Shown here piece after piece: positions 44,634 through 53,290 of a stretch of DNA of 53,290 bases. The DNA is from Shewanella sp. (lineage in GTDB: Bacteria > Pseudomonadota > Gammaproteobacteria > Enterobacterales > Shewanellaceae), in contig NZ_JABSSM010000032.1 of NCBI RefSeq assembly GCF_013214165.1, positions 1-53,290 on the forward strand. Direction: 5' to 3'. Below the pieces are notes generated by a model. That model saw only the letters and a program-made list of their open reading frames with translations, had not been told where the DNA came from and made no database searches. The position numbers and the translations under genes are program-made. The first letter of the stretch is position 1. Every line of letters starts with the position of its first letter.

Positions 44634-46127
44634 TTATTCCTTGGTGCGACTTTGAGCTTGAGCAGTCATGCCCGCAGCCTTGCGGTCATACATATCGCTA
44701 TCAGCTGTGGGGTAATCGCCCCATCCCATCTTGGCGGCGAACATGCGTGTCAGCGTGAAATGGACCAATCCAGCCAGTAGACACGAAGGCAGCGATGCCG
44801 AGATGAACTGGAAGATGGATATATTGTCGAGAGTCTGCGGGTTAAACAGCACGACGTAGATGATAAAACCAACCAGCAAGGCGATGAGTGCGATGGGATT
44901 AAATCCCTTCCAGAAACGCAGTGCTGGGTCATCTTCCGGCGCAAACACGTTACGCAAATTGACTCGCTGACGTCGTAATACGAAGAAGTCGGCGATACAG
45001 ATCCCGGCCAGCGAGCTATTCAATGCAGATGTCCAGACTAGGAAGATGAAGAAACCGTCGTAAATCCCCGGCGCGACAAATACGATAACGGCAGGCACGA
45101 TGCAGAACAATATCACCAAGACTTCCCACCTCATCTGCCGCAGCTGCTTACCAACAACCTGTCGCAGACCGACGATGGAGGTATAGAGGATATTGATCAT
45201 GCTAGTGACGTTGGCAAATGAAACGAATAACAAGGCCACCACACCAAACACTAGGCCGCCTATATGTGGCATCCACACGGTAGGGTCGCTGTCGCCATAG
45301 GTGGCAGCAGCCAGTAATCCAACCACCTCGCCCAAGACTGCCGCGCCAAATACGCCGATGACATTAGGCCAAAACGCGGTGCGTTGGTTTTTACTCAGAC
45401 GTGCCAGGTTACCTATGTATGGCCACCAAGAAAATCCCGCCGCCATATTAATTTCTATGGCGATCATAAAGTTAACTCGTTTGTCATCGAAAGGGGCATC
45501 AAGTGCAGGCAGGACCATCAACTCGGCGAAGCTATAGTTGTCGAAGATCAGGTACAACATGGCACACATGACCAACAAGAGCGCAGGTGCAACTATGGTA
45601 TTGAAGATCTTTATCGAGGTTGGGCCCCGCGCAACCACCCAGGCGGTCAACAAGATGGACGCAAACGCCGCCACATAGACCAACAGCTCCTGGGGATCAG
45701 GTTTCTGCTCGGTGATCAGTACCATGACGCCACTGATGGAGCGACCGAACATCAAGCCAAGTACGGCCAACCAGCCCATGGTGAGTCCCACCACGGCTAA
45801 CAGGTAAACCAGACGACTGCCGTTCTTGCCAAACATGCTACGCAGGAAGGTGAACTGCTCGATCCCGTACTTACCACAAGCCACACAGGTCGATAATGCC
45901 ATGATGACCACACCGAGAATGTTACCTATGACGATGGCGGCGATCCCCTCTTTGGGCCCGACGAACAAGGCCGTCGCACCACCGATAAGAAATGCCCAGG
46001 TCGCAATCGCGAGTGCCGAGTTGGCGTAGGTAAACTCCCAAAAGCCCCATATACGTTCTTTAGGCAACAAAGGAATATCGCCGCGTTCCGCCTCGAGTTT
46101 AGTATTATCTAGGTTATTTGAAGACAT
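44634..46127 (-). CDS. NCS1-family permease (cytosine/purine/allantoin-type)
   Basis: The 497-residue inner-membrane symporter has about twelve spans. NCS1 features include [60 protein letters not shown] and [20 protein letters not shown]. Family members take up nucleobases, hydantoins, allantoin or thiamine precursors. The ATG at 46127 has GGGGG 8 bases upstream and is two bases past the stop of the 57-residue membrane gene; the other ATG at 46142 would overlap it and has no ribosome binding site. It forms an operon with the GMC oxidoreductase. Confidence 0.88.
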   Translation of the reverse strand: MSSNNLDNTKLEAERGDIPLLPKERIWGFWEFTYANSALAIATWAFLIGGATALFVGPKEGIAAIVIGNILGVVIMALSTCVACGKYGIEQFTFLRSMFGKNGSRLVYLLAVVGLTMGWLAVLGLMFGRSISGVMVLITEQKPDPQELLVYVAAFASILLTAWVVARGPTSIKIFNTIVAPALLLVMCAMLYLIFDNYSFAELMVLPALDAPFDDKRVNFMIAIEINMAAGFSWWPYIGNLARLSKNQRTAFWPNVIGVFGAAVLGEVVGLLAAATYGDSDPTVWMPHIGGLVFGVVALLFVSFANVTSMINILYTSIVGLRQVVGKQLRQMRWEVLVILFCIVPAVIVFVAPGIYDGFFIFLVWTSALNSSLAGICIADFFVLRRQRVNLRNVFAPEDDPALRFWKGFNPIALIALLVGFIIYVVLFNPQTLDNISIFQFISASLPSCLLAGLVHFTLTRMFAAKMGWGDYPTADSDMYDRKAAGMTAQAQSRTKE

Positions 46128-46129
46128 AT

Positions 46130-46303
46130 TCAGAACCCCCATAGATAAAATGTGACAACCAGACCCAGAGTGAGCAAGGTAATGATGGTGTAGTCAATCG
46201 CCTGCAGCGCACCCGGCCAATCAGGGTCCTGATCCATTTTTTCGTAGATTCGTATTCGTTGTTCCAGATCTGCAGTTGGTTGCGTAAGATGTTGATCGGT
46301 CAT
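46130..46303 (-). CDS. 57-residue single-span membrane protein
   Basis: The sequence MTDQHLTQPTADLEQRIRIY ... has a soluble charged N-terminal half with a helical segment (DLEQRIRIYEKMD), PDWPGALQAIDY, and one hydrophobic span (TIITLLTLGLVVTFYLWGF). GGAGAG lies 5 bases before the ATG. The TGA is followed after two bases by the NCS1 ATG, so the two are cotranslated. I recognise no family. Position and topology suggest an accessory subunit of the NCS1 permease. Confidence 0.8.
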   Translation of the reverse strand: MTDQHLTQPTADLEQRIRIYEKMDQDPDWPGALQAIDYTIITLLTLGLVVTFYLWGF

Positions 46304-46351
46304 GAAACTCTCCTCGATTGATGTTTGTCATCACGTTATTGTTTTACATTA

Positions 46352-46375
46352 GGTAGGTATCATCAGATACGTACC
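46352..46375 (-). other. small hairpin between ALDH and the membrane-protein gene
   Basis: GGTA-G-GTATC and GATAC-G-TACC pair with one mismatch and a 4-nt loop in the 124-base gap of the operon. There is no T run; it may be an RNA-processing or stabilising structure. Confidence 0.35.
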
Positions 46376-46427
46376 GTGATATCAGGTCTAGGCATCTTTC
46401 CAGCACGCGTTCGATGCCATGTTTGGA

Positions 46428-47951
46428 TCAGCTTAGGGTGATCCAAACCGCCTTGGTTTCTAAAAAATACTCAAGCTGTTCGGAGCCGAGATCTTTACCT
46501 ATGCCAGATTGCTTATAACCACCAAATGGCATGGCAGGGTCGATAGTGCTATGGGCATTAACATAAACCGATCCGACTTTGAGCTTGGGGATCAGCTTAT
46601 GCACCCGGTTCAAATCATTGGAATAGATCGCCGCCGCTAGGCCGTAGATTGAATCATTAGCCAGTGCTATTGCCTCTTCGTCGGTATCGAAAGGGGCGGT
46701 AGTCAACACTGGACCGAAAATTTCCTCCTGAACGATGCGCATATCGTTACGGCAGTTACCGAACACGGTAGGCTCGACAAAATAACCCGGGCCGTCGGGA
46801 GCACCGCCGCCAAACACCAGTTTCGCCCCTTCAGCCTTGCCGATTTCTATGTAGTTAAGCACTGATTGCTGCTGTTTTTTCGATACCATAGGGCTGATAA
46901 AACAGTCGGGGTTGAGGCCAGAAGCCATCTTCAAACCTCGAGTATAGGTCTCAAGTTCAGTCAAGAATTCGTCGTAAATAGTGCTATGAATATAGGCACG
47001 GGAACCGGCATCACAGACCTGACCAGAGTTGAAGAAGATACCTTGGGCCACCGCGGCAGCCGCCTTAGGAATATCGACATCATCGAAAACCAACACCGGC
47101 GACTTGCCACCGAGCTCCAGGGTCACATGTTTCATATCGGCCAATGCGGCGCGCCCGACCTTCAAGCCTACGGGTGTGGAACCGGTAAAGGTGATCTTAT
47201 CTATATCCGGATGACCCGAAATCGCGACACCGACCACATTGCCACAGCCGGTCACGATATTGACCACGCCATCGGGGATCCCCGCCTGCTGCACGAGTTC
47301 GGCAAAACGCAGACTCGACAATGATGTCAGCTCAGACGGTTTCACCACTACGGTGCAGCCTACGGCCAACGCGGCGCCGAGTTTCCAGGCCATTGTCTGT
47401 AGGGGAAAGTTCCACGGGATGATAGAGCCAACCACGCCGACGGCTTCCTTGCGGGTATAGGCCAGATACTCACCTGGGAGTGAAGGTTCACAGGTGCGGC
47501 CACCGATCTTCGATGCCCATCCGGCAAAGTAGCGGAAGGTATCTATGGTGCCCTGAATATCAACATCGAGTGCATCGCTGACGGATTTCCCCATGTCGAT
47601 CGATTCGATCTGAGCCAGTTCTTGCTTATTTTCTTCGATAAGATCGGCCAACTTATTCAGTAAGCCTTCTCGCTCGAGTGGCTTGAGTCGACTCCATGTG
47701 CCGTTATCAAATTGTTCACGCGCCGCGGCGACAGCACGATTCACATCTTCTGCGCTGCCTTCGGGAATACGGGTCAGCAAGGCACCGGTAGAAGGTTCCA
47801 GCACTTCAGCGTATTTACCGCTGCTGCTCTCCAGCCACTGGCCACCGATAAACATTTTTTGCGGCTTCTGCAGAAACTTCCATGTTGCGGGTAAAATATT
47901 AAATTGCTCTAAATAGCCAGCAACCGCTGCATCCATATTATTGTGACCCAT
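46428..47951 (-). CDS. NAD(P)+-dependent aldehyde dehydrogenase
   Basis: The 507-residue cytosolic ALDH has the cofactor segment PWNFPLQTMAWKLGAALAVG, catalytic Glu in TLELGGKSPVLVFDD, catalytic Cys in FNSGQVCDAGSRAY, and EEIFGPVL. It is of the phenylacetaldehyde/betaine-aldehyde branch; the exact aldehyde is unknown. The ATG at 47951 has GGAGAG 7 bases upstream and is preferred to the GTG at 47978. It is the first gene of the cluster, followed by the 57-residue membrane protein, NCS1 permease and GMC oxidoreductase, so it probably oxidises the aldehyde made by the latter. Confidence 0.9.
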   Translation of the reverse strand: MGHNNMDAAVAGYLEQFNILPATWKFLQKPQKMFIGGQWLESSSGKYAEVLEPSTGALLTRIPEGSAEDVNRAVAAAREQFDNGTWSRLKPLEREGLLNKLADLIEENKQELAQIESIDMGKSVSDALDVDIQGTIDTFRYFAGWASKIGGRTCEPSLPGEYLAYTRKEAVGVVGSIIPWNFPLQTMAWKLGAALAVGCTVVVKPSELTSLSSLRFAELVQQAGIPDGVVNIVTGCGNVVGVAISGHPDIDKITFTGSTPVGLKVGRAALADMKHVTLELGGKSPVLVFDDVDIPKAAAAVAQGIFFNSGQVCDAGSRAYIHSTIYDEFLTELETYTRGLKMASGLNPDCFISPMVSKKQQQSVLNYIEIGKAEGAKLVFGGGAPDGPGYFVEPTVFGNCRNDMRIVQEEIFGPVLTTAPFDTDEEAIALANDSIYGLAAAIYSNDLNRVHKLIPKLKVGSVYVNAHSTIDPAMPFGGYKQSGIGKDLGSEQLEYFLETKAVWITLS

Positions 47952-48049
47952 TGAATATCTCTCCTGTGGCTTGTTCACTGTTTCGTTATTGTTTATTTTG
48001 TAAACGGACTGTTAATATAGCGGTTGAACTTGTTTGATAAATAGCTAAG

Positions 48050-48077
48050 TACCAACCTATACTTTGGTATGATCATA
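48050..48077. promoter_or_regulatory. candidate LysR operator
   Basis: TACCAA-N8-TTGGTA (48050-48069) is an inverted repeat with the T-N11-A geometry LysR proteins prefer, directly followed by the palindrome TATGATCATA. It lies between the divergent aldehyde dehydrogenase and LysR genes. Confidence 0.55.
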
Positions 48078-48179
48078 TGTATTGCGGAGTTCTTTTTATT
48101 CATAAGTGGTTAGATCCCCCTCAAAACGCTTAACAGCAGCACCTGAGGACATAATGAGCCAGCACAACAAGGTGAAAAC

Positions 48180-49097
48180 ATGACAGCACGCCACCACAGC
48201 CTCCCTAATTTGACTGACTTTGACCTGCGTCTGCTGAGGGTCTTCGTTGCGGTCGCCCATAACAAAGGCTTTGCCGCGTCACAGGATGAACTGGGGATCA
48301 CTCAATCGACCATCAGCATCCAGATCCGTCAGCTCGAAGAGCGCTTAAAGGTGCGTCTATGTGACAGGGGAAGGAAGGGATTTAACCTGACAGAAGAGGG
48401 CCTGATGGTACTCGAGGCCGCTCACAGTTTGTTTCGCGCAGTCGATAGTTTCCGCGGCATAATGGGTAATGCGCGTGGATTTCTGGTGGGTGAAGTACAC
48501 TTTGGCACCGTCGATGCGATTGCCTGTAATGCACAATTAGGCCTGGAGCAGGCGATGCGGGAATTTTCTAAGCTCGCTCCAGAAGTGGTGATACACATAG
48601 ATATCTCCTCGCCTCAGGAGCTGAGGCAAGGCCTGATAGAAGAACGCTATCATGCGGTGTTATCACCGATATTGAGCCCCCACAACTCGGTGCAGTTCGT
48701 GCCCGCTTTCATCGAGCAACAGGGGCTTTTTTGCGGCAATAAGCACACCCTATTCCATCAGGCTGAAACACAGATCACCATGGAGTCACTCCAGGACTGT
48801 GCCTATGTCGGACGGTCCTATATGCGAGACTGGATCCCGCCCTGTGGGATCAATTTTAGGCATAGTGCCATCGCCTCTCACATGGAAAGCATCGCCCTGT
48901 TGATCCTTTCCGGTGAGCTGGTCGGTTACCTGCCAAAAATTTTTGCCGCACCTTGGATAGAAGCCGGTAGGATGCGGCTATTGTTAGATGAACAGCTGTC
49001 TTACGATGAGTCCTTCTCTCTGGGTTATCGGGTGCAAGAGAGCAATCGAGCGGCGTTAGCCTTTATCGAATGCCTCAAGAAACAGCTTTGTCATTAG
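48180..49097 (+). CDS. LysR-family transcription regulator
   Basis: The 305-residue regulator has an N-terminal winged helix (about 14-75: LRLLRVFVAVAHNKGFAASQ, LGITQSTISIQIRQLEERLK) and a C-terminal substrate-binding domain (about 100-300). It is divergent from the aldehyde dehydrogenase operon across 228 bases that contain the inverted repeat at 48050, so it is the obvious local regulator. AAGGTGA precedes the ATG. The effector is unknown. Confidence 0.92.
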   Translation: MTARHHSLPNLTDFDLRLLRVFVAVAHNKGFAASQDELGITQSTISIQIRQLEERLKVRLCDRGRKGFNLTEEGLMVLEAAHSLFRAVDSFRGIMGNARGFLVGEVHFGTVDAIACNAQLGLEQAMREFSKLAPEVVIHIDISSPQELRQGLIEERYHAVLSPILSPHNSVQFVPAFIEQQGLFCGNKHTLFHQAETQITMESLQDCAYVGRSYMRDWIPPCGINFRHSAIASHMESIALLILSGELVGYLPKIFAAPWIEAGRMRLLLDEQLSYDESFSLGYRVQESNRAALAFIECLKKQLCH

Positions 49098-49148
49098 CTC
49101 ATAATACCCTTCCAGATACTTACTCGGAATGGTATAAACTGCCACACC

Positions 49149-50570
49149 TTATAAAATCTGATCGACCCTGAACTCCGCCTTCGGGGTGTCTGTGAGCAGG
49201 TCCAACAAGATAGTTAACCCCTGTTTTAGCTGGTCGATGGACTCGGCCGAGGCCACACTGATCCTCACCGCGTTCGGCGTGGCTTGATGCCCGATCACGA
49301 AGGGTTCGGCCGCAGTGATCGCGAGGTTTCTAGCCTTGGCTGCTGTGATAAAGGCGTCGGCGCGCCACGTCTCTGGCAATGACAGCCACAGCATGGGCCC
49401 CTCTGGGTGAGCCTTAATATTCATTCCTTCGAGTATCTTTGCCGCCAACACTTGCCGCTCTCTCAACTTGTGCCTCTGAATATGCAAGAGCCGCTCTGCT
49501 ACCCCCTGCTCTATCCAACGGCTCGCCACTTCCACCGTCATGGGGCTGGCCATCCAGCTACTCGCCCGCACCCGAGCCACAATCTGTGACACCGCATGTT
49601 TAGGAGGAACCAGATAACCGACCCGCAGCCCCGACGCCACCGCCTTGGTAAAACTGGTGAGATAATAACTGTTGTCGGGTAAATAACTGGAGATAGGTGC
49701 CAGTGGCTTATCGAGCAGCTGACCGAATACATCGTCCTCCACCAAGGGTAATTGGTAGCGCTCGGCTATCGCGGCGATGGCCCTACGTCGCGAATCGCTC
49801 ATGGTGGCTGTCGTGGGATTATGCAGACTTGGTGTGACACACAGGGCATCGATCTGCTTCTGCTGGCAACACAACTCCAGTGCCTCGGGGATCATGCCTT
49901 CGTCATCGATGGCAATCCCTTCTAATTTGAAACCGAGTGTTCTCGACAACGAGATCAGGCCATGATCCGCTAACGCCTCACAGGCAACTGTGCCCCCGGG
50001 TTTAACCAGGCTACTCAAGGCAACCAGCAGACCATGGGTCACACCGTTGCAGATACAGATCTGCTCCAGCGGTACCTCGATACCACACCGAGCCAACCAG
50101 TGCCGGGCTGCATCCCTGTGGGAGGCTAAGCCGGCAAAAGGTTTAATGGTGTTGATCCTCTCGAGTCCATCCGAGCTGGTGGCAATCTCAATGAGGGTCT
50201 TGGAAAACGCCTCCTGCTGCTCGACACCGGCAATGGCACGAGCGATGGAAAGGTCGATCAGTGGCGTCGCCTCATTCACCTCATGGTTGAGAAAATTGGT
50301 CTCGTTTTCCACCTTGTAGTGGCTCACGTAAGTGCCACTGCCCACCTTGCCATATACATAACCCAGCTTCTCCGCATGGGCGTAGCCAAAACTGATGGTT
50401 TGAACACTAAATTTCAATGCCTCGGCCAAGGATCTGTGGGTGGGAAGCTTATCACCGGCCTGAAGCTCACCGGCATCCACCGCGGCAGAAATGGCCAGGG
50501 CGATGCGTCGGTAACGGGGACCCGTCTGATGCTGTAAGTGCTGTTTGATCTTATTTAATATAATTGTCAT
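49149..50570 (-). CDS. MocR/PdxR-family regulator (GntR helix-turn-helix fused to aminotransferase)
   Basis: The 473-residue protein joins a GntR winged helix (about 10-80: GELQAGDKLPTHRSLAEALK, VGSGTYVSHY) to an inactive-type fold-I aminotransferase domain (about 120-460). The PLP lysine is in SFTKAVASGLRVGYL, and PSLHNPTTATMSDSRR is the domain hallmark. MocR proteins use PLP-linked ligands to regulate amine or vitamin genes. It is divergent from the ureohydrolase gene with 223 bases between them, so it probably controls that gene. Confidence 0.92.
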   Translation of the reverse strand: MTIILNKIKQHLQHQTGPRYRRIALAISAAVDAGELQAGDKLPTHRSLAEALKFSVQTISFGYAHAEKLGYVYGKVGSGTYVSHYKVENETNFLNHEVNEATPLIDLSIARAIAGVEQQEAFSKTLIEIATSSDGLERINTIKPFAGLASHRDAARHWLARCGIEVPLEQICICNGVTHGLLVALSSLVKPGGTVACEALADHGLISLSRTLGFKLEGIAIDDEGMIPEALELCCQQKQIDALCVTPSLHNPTTATMSDSRRRAIAAIAERYQLPLVEDDVFGQLLDKPLAPISSYLPDNSYYLTSFTKAVASGLRVGYLVPPKHAVSQIVARVRASSWMASPMTVEVASRWIEQGVAERLLHIQRHKLRERQVLAAKILEGMNIKAHPEGPMLWLSLPETWRADAFITAAKARNLAITAAEPFVIGHQATPNAVRISVASAESIDQLKQGLTILLDLLTDTPKAEFRVDQIL

Positions 50571-50701
50571 GATTTAATATTTATATTGACATGATTATTT
50601 CAGTGAGTAATCTAATTGTAATGATAAAGATGCGGTAATGTACTGACACTAGGTGGGCTTTATTCATCTAGGCATCCTTTAACAGGCAATATATCACTCA
50701 A

Positions 50702-50716
50702 TACAATTAAATTGTA
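50702..50716. promoter_or_regulatory. candidate MocR operator
   Basis: TACAATT-A-AATTGTA is a perfect 15-base palindrome 78 bases before the ureohydrolase start, in the divergent promoter region. The half-site AATTGTA also occurs at 50614-50620. Confidence 0.5.
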
Positions 50717-50793
50717 CTGATTAAATTCAAATAAATGCCTCCTGGTGTGATCAGCAAAAGATCCAGAGGCTCATAAAAATAAGGGCTATCTCC

Positions 50794-51774
50794 ATGAGCA
50801 ACAACTCCTATGAAAACGGACGCCTGAACCTGCCATTTGTGGGTTTCTGTACCTTCGCTAAAAGCCGAATCCATGAAGACTGGGATACTATCGATGCCGA
50901 CGTGGCCTTCATGGGAGCACCCTTCGACTGCGGCACCCAATGGCGTTCCGGCGCTCGCATGGGGCCCCGCTCAATCCGCGAAGCCTCGACCTTGTTCTCC
51001 TTCGGTCATGGCGGTGCCTACGACCACGAAGATGATGTGATGTACCTAGATGGGGTCGACATTACCGATATCGGCGACGCCGACATGGTGCACACCAATT
51101 CTGAGAAGTGCCACGAAAATATCGAATATGGGGTGCGTAAAATTCTAGAATCTGGCGCACTGCCGGTCATCGTCGGTGGCGATCACTCAGTCAACGCGCC
51201 CTGTATACGCGCCTTCCATGACCAAGGGCCGCTGCATATTATCCAGATCGATGCCCATCTGGATTTTGTTGATGAACGTCACGGGGTCCGCTTCGGCCAC
51301 GGTAATCCGCTCCGTCGTGCTTCCGAGCAAACCCATATTACCGGGATGACCCAACTGGGCATTCGCAATGTGTCATCGTCCAACCGTACCGATCACAAAG
51401 CCGCCGAAGATGCAGGCTCTACAGTGCTGTCGGTACGTGATGTACGCCGCTTAGGACCTGAAGGCGTGTTGGCATTGATCCCCGAAGGCGTCAATTTTTA
51501 CATCACCATAGATATCGATGGCTTCGACCCTTCCATCGCCCCTGGAACCGGAACCCCCAGTCATGGCGGCTTCACCTACTACGAGGTCATGGAAATCCTA
51601 CAAGGCGTGGCCAACAAGGGTGAAGTCGTTGGCATAGATTTATGCGAAGTAGCCCCGGATTACGATCTTTCTGGCACCACTAGCATTCTGGCCGCCCAAG
51701 TATTGTTGAACCTGATAGGTTACGTGTTCCATGCACGCGAAAAACGTAAGGCAGCGTTGACCAATAACGCCTAG
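50794..51774 (+). CDS. ureohydrolase family protein (agmatinase/guanidinobutyrase-like)
   Basis: The 326-residue enzyme belongs to the arginase superfamily of manganese hydrolases that split a guanidino group to urea plus an amine. Metal motifs are GGDHS, DAHLDFVD and DIDGFDPS, with RSGARMGPRSIR near the N terminus. DAHLDF replaces the common DAHxD-T form of agmatinase, and the pair with a divergent MocR regulator is seen in guanidino-acid catabolism, so guanidinobutyrate, guanidinopropionate or agmatine are all possible. AAGGG lies upstream of the ATG. It may act downstream of the neighbouring aldehyde dehydrogenase. Confidence 0.85.
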   Translation: MSNNSYENGRLNLPFVGFCTFAKSRIHEDWDTIDADVAFMGAPFDCGTQWRSGARMGPRSIREASTLFSFGHGGAYDHEDDVMYLDGVDITDIGDADMVHTNSEKCHENIEYGVRKILESGALPVIVGGDHSVNAPCIRAFHDQGPLHIIQIDAHLDFVDERHGVRFGHGNPLRRASEQTHITGMTQLGIRNVSSSNRTDHKAAEDAGSTVLSVRDVRRLGPEGVLALIPEGVNFYITIDIDGFDPSIAPGTGTPSHGGFTYYEVMEILQGVANKGEVVGIDLCEVAPDYDLSGTTSILAAQVLLNLIGYVFHAREKRKAALTNNA

Positions 51775-52197
51775 GCTCGAGCCATACGTGCTAGTACTTG
51801 ATATACCGTTAAACGAATAATTCCACTTGACCTGCGTCACCAGTGTGACATGGACGTCACAAATCTGGGCTGCAATGGATCTGCTTGCAAGGAATCACGG
51901 ACAAAACTCAGCCAAAGGACAGCTATTATCCCACTTTAACTAAAACACTTAGGGTAAAATGACGAATATGTCCTATCTTTAAATTCTAGCTTCATCAAAA
52001 TATCAGCATTTAACCGACTCATTTTCACTCGACCACAACAGACTCACAATAGTGAACCTTAATCATTAATCCTTAATGTTAACCCTCTCAAGGTTATAAG
52101 TGTTCATGGCTCCAGTTCAAGATTGTTATGCATTCATTTACTGTAACAAGGCCCTTGATACGGCCCTTGGTAAGCAAGGGTAAATAGGAGAAGTCTT
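51775..52197. other. intergenic region with alternative hairpins
   Basis: No gene is visible. GTCAC (51836-51840), GTGAC (51845-51849) and GTCAC (51856-51860) can form two mutually exclusive 5-bp hairpins just past the ureohydrolase stop. There is no T run. The remaining sequence up to the small gene at 52198 contains only short direct repeats (GGCCCTTG twice at about 52150-52170). Confidence 0.4.
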
Positions 52198-52401
52198 ATG
52201 GAAAAACTTAGAAAAGGTCCATTGACCATAGAATTAGGCGGCAAGAAGTATCCAGAATGGGTTAAAAATGCAGAAGGCTACTGGGACTTCCACCGTGCTT
52301 TTAGCCACGACAGATACAGCGACTCGCTCCAGAGTCAACTGAGGCAAGACGAGTGCGTCCTCTGTGAAGCTGGGATTTATCGATTAAGGATAATCCACTA
52401 A
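52198..52401 (+). CDS. 67-residue hypothetical protein
   Basis: The protein reads MEKLRKGPLTIELGGKKYPE, WVKNAEGYWDFHRAFSHDRY, and ends CVLCEAGIYRLRIIH with one CxxC pair. GGAGAAG precedes the ATG. It is small, soluble and basic. No family recognised. It stands before a repeat-rich stretch. Confidence 0.65.
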   Translation: MEKLRKGPLTIELGGKKYPEWVKNAEGYWDFHRAFSHDRYSDSLQSQLRQDECVLCEAGIYRLRIIH

Positions 52402-52429
52402 ACCCTTGTTACATAAAGGCGGTGTCTTA

Positions 52430-52533
52430 GCTTGGAATGAAGCTTGATTACATTGTCTGGTGTAGCTTCTGGCGATATGGGTAGTTAGGGAGTGTGTTCA
52501 TCATTTTTAGCTTCATGGTTACTTATAGCCTGC
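52430..52533. repeat. dispersed repeat, copy A (about 100 bp)
   Basis: Begins GCTTGGAATGAAG, passes TTACAT and TTTCTGGC-like blocks, AGTGTGTT, and GCTTCATGGTTA, and ends in AGCCTGC. It resembles 53127-53228 throughout with small gaps. A more degenerate continuation follows at 52534-52597 (GAATGAAGCCTGCTCACATT). Confidence 0.75.
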
Positions 52534-52597
52534 GAATGAAGCCTGCTCACATTGTTTACCTCATTAGGCTATTTTGATATTTGGCAGGGTGTTTGAA
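52534..52597. repeat. degenerate third copy of the dispersed repeat
   Basis: Similar to the first two thirds of 52430-52533 (GAATGAAGCC, CACATTGT, TTAGGCT, GGGTGTTTGAA) but lacking the end of the unit. Confidence 0.5.
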
Positions 52598-52675
52598 GGT
52601 CGACCCTTTATTGTAACCTAACGCCTAGCCGGCGAGGCATGTGCACTCTTTACTTCGAGAAAGTTCTACGAGACG

Positions 52676-52757
52676 GTGAATATGGCGTAGCCATGTGCTT
52701 ATGAACGAGAGGCAAGGTGAATATGGTAAAGCCATGAGCCTATGAACGAGAAGCATG
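52676..52757. repeat. 41-bp tandem repeat, two copies
   Basis: Two units, 52676-52716 and 52717-52757, both run GTGAATATGG..., AGCCATG, ...TATGAACGAGA.GCA. They differ at several bases. This is part of a repeat-rich, gene-free stretch. Confidence 0.8.
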
Positions 52758-53126
52758 GATGCTGAACTGGCCTTTTTATAGGGACATAATTGGCCGAACT
52801 GGCCCTTGATAGGATATCATTCAAGCACTTCCCTGTGGGCTCTGCCAAAATATCTGACCGCCACGGGTCTGTGATATTCCCGACATCACTATGGATCATG
52901 GTGGAAATGCCGAAAATGTAGGGAACATTTTCGGCCATGTCATCGAAGCTCGCAGCCGCATCTACACTTGTTCTTACAAGCAAAGAGTAAACAGTGGGTC
53001 TCTTGGATTTAACTTTGCTAATTATCGAGAGTGGGTCTAGGGTTCGTCATTCTCGTAATATGAAATAGCAATTCAACACTCGTCTTTCCCGCAATGCTTG
53101 TGGGCGGGAATCCAGCCTTTTTACTA
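52758..53126. other. gene-free stretch with repeat-like sequence
   Basis: Includes direct repeats around CGAACTGGCC (52784 and 52795 areas). A 94-codon minus-strand open frame (52699-52983) has no ribosome binding site or family likeness and overlaps the tandem repeat, so I treat it as repeat DNA. Similar intergenic repeats are familiar from Shewanella genomes (recollection). Confidence 0.45.
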
Positions 53127-53228
53127 GCCTTGGAATGAAGGCTGGTTACATTTTTGGGTTAGTTTCTGGCTGAGTTTATATTGGGAAGTGTGTTTATAAT
53201 TTTTGCTTCATGGTTATCTATCGCCTGC
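53127..53228. repeat. dispersed repeat, copy B
   Basis: Partner of 52430-52533 (GCCTTGGAATGAAG ... GCTTCATGGTTA ... CGCCTGC). It is in the same orientation, about 697 bases away. Repeat-like sequence continues to the window end (53229-53290). Confidence 0.75.
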
Positions 53229-53290
53229 AGCGAGCTTATGTGTAGATACTTCTGCGAGACGCTGCAAGTCCATCCATGGAAGCTCTGCGG

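Noticed and set aside
51844..51861. Possible CRP site
   Set aside because: TGTGA and TCACA are separated by eight bases rather than six.
52699..52983. 94-codon minus-strand open frame
   Set aside because: It overlaps the 41-bp tandem repeat and repeat-like DNA, and has no ribosome binding site or recognisable family.

Overview
The window looks like chromosome from a marine Gammaproteobacterium of the genus Shewanella or a close relative. This is inferred from recognisable gene products, chiefly an AroG-type DAHP synthase, LptF/LptG next to a divergent pepA, GlnK-AmtB, a TorF-type porin and a DyP peroxidase beside an FbpABC iron importer, and from the neighbourhood DyP / fbpCBA / fpr, which I recall from Shewanella. 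No tRNA, rRNA, CRISPR array, insertion sequence or prophage is visible. Most genes are housekeeping or ordinary accessory functions.

Layout. (1) 1-5145: pyrC and ppiC, then a duplicated 3' end of ppiC and a patch of mini-hairpins; a CstA-family transporter on the minus strand; a gene-poor kilobase holding a G-rich tract and a membrane-protein remnant; a VF530-type protein. (2) 5400-11700: lipoprotein peptidase M13, YghU-type glutathione transferase, outer-membrane phospholipase A and a class III aminotransferase. (3) 11700-17800: DyP peroxidase, the ferric-iron importer fbpA-fbpB-fbpC with a near-consensus Fur box and an intercistronic hairpin, and ferredoxin-NADP reductase. (4) 17870-26800: an amber-interrupted pseudogene, a SixA-like phosphatase, small hypothetical genes, an Atm1-type ABC exporter, a 58-residue gene, aroG, a lipase-like hydrolase/lipoprotein pair, and a frameshifted TPR remnant. 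(5) 26800-34800: glnK-amtB, lptF-lptG, divergent pepA, a LysE-type exporter, and a DCC-family/VOC gene pair separated by a tandem array of 73-bp repeats. (6) 34900-42900: a ToxR/CadC-like membrane regulator with a propeller domain, a secreted jelly-roll protein, a large secreted metallophosphatase, an AtoE-like transporter and a TorF-type porin. (7) 42900-51800: a catabolic cluster of aldehyde dehydrogenase, 57-residue membrane protein, NCS1 permease and GMC (choline-dehydrogenase-like) oxidoreductase, controlled by a divergent LysR gene and next to a MocR regulator and a ureohydrolase. (8) 52200-53290: one small gene and a run of degenerate intergenic repeats.

The most unusual element is at 34188-34411: three 73-bp tandem repeats between the DCC-family gene and the VOC (glyoxalase-fold) gene. 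Each carries its own Shine-Dalgarno, ATG and 22-codon mini-ORF copied from the start of the VOC gene, with a stop codon 4 nt before the next ATG. The same VOC gene contains a separate in-frame 24-bp repeat (four copies). The second candidate is the small single-span membrane protein tightly coupled to the NCS1 permease inside the unassigned alcohol/aldehyde/guanidino catabolic cluster. Other notable items are the diverged partial ppiC duplication, three gene remnants and several tandem repeats in leader regions.
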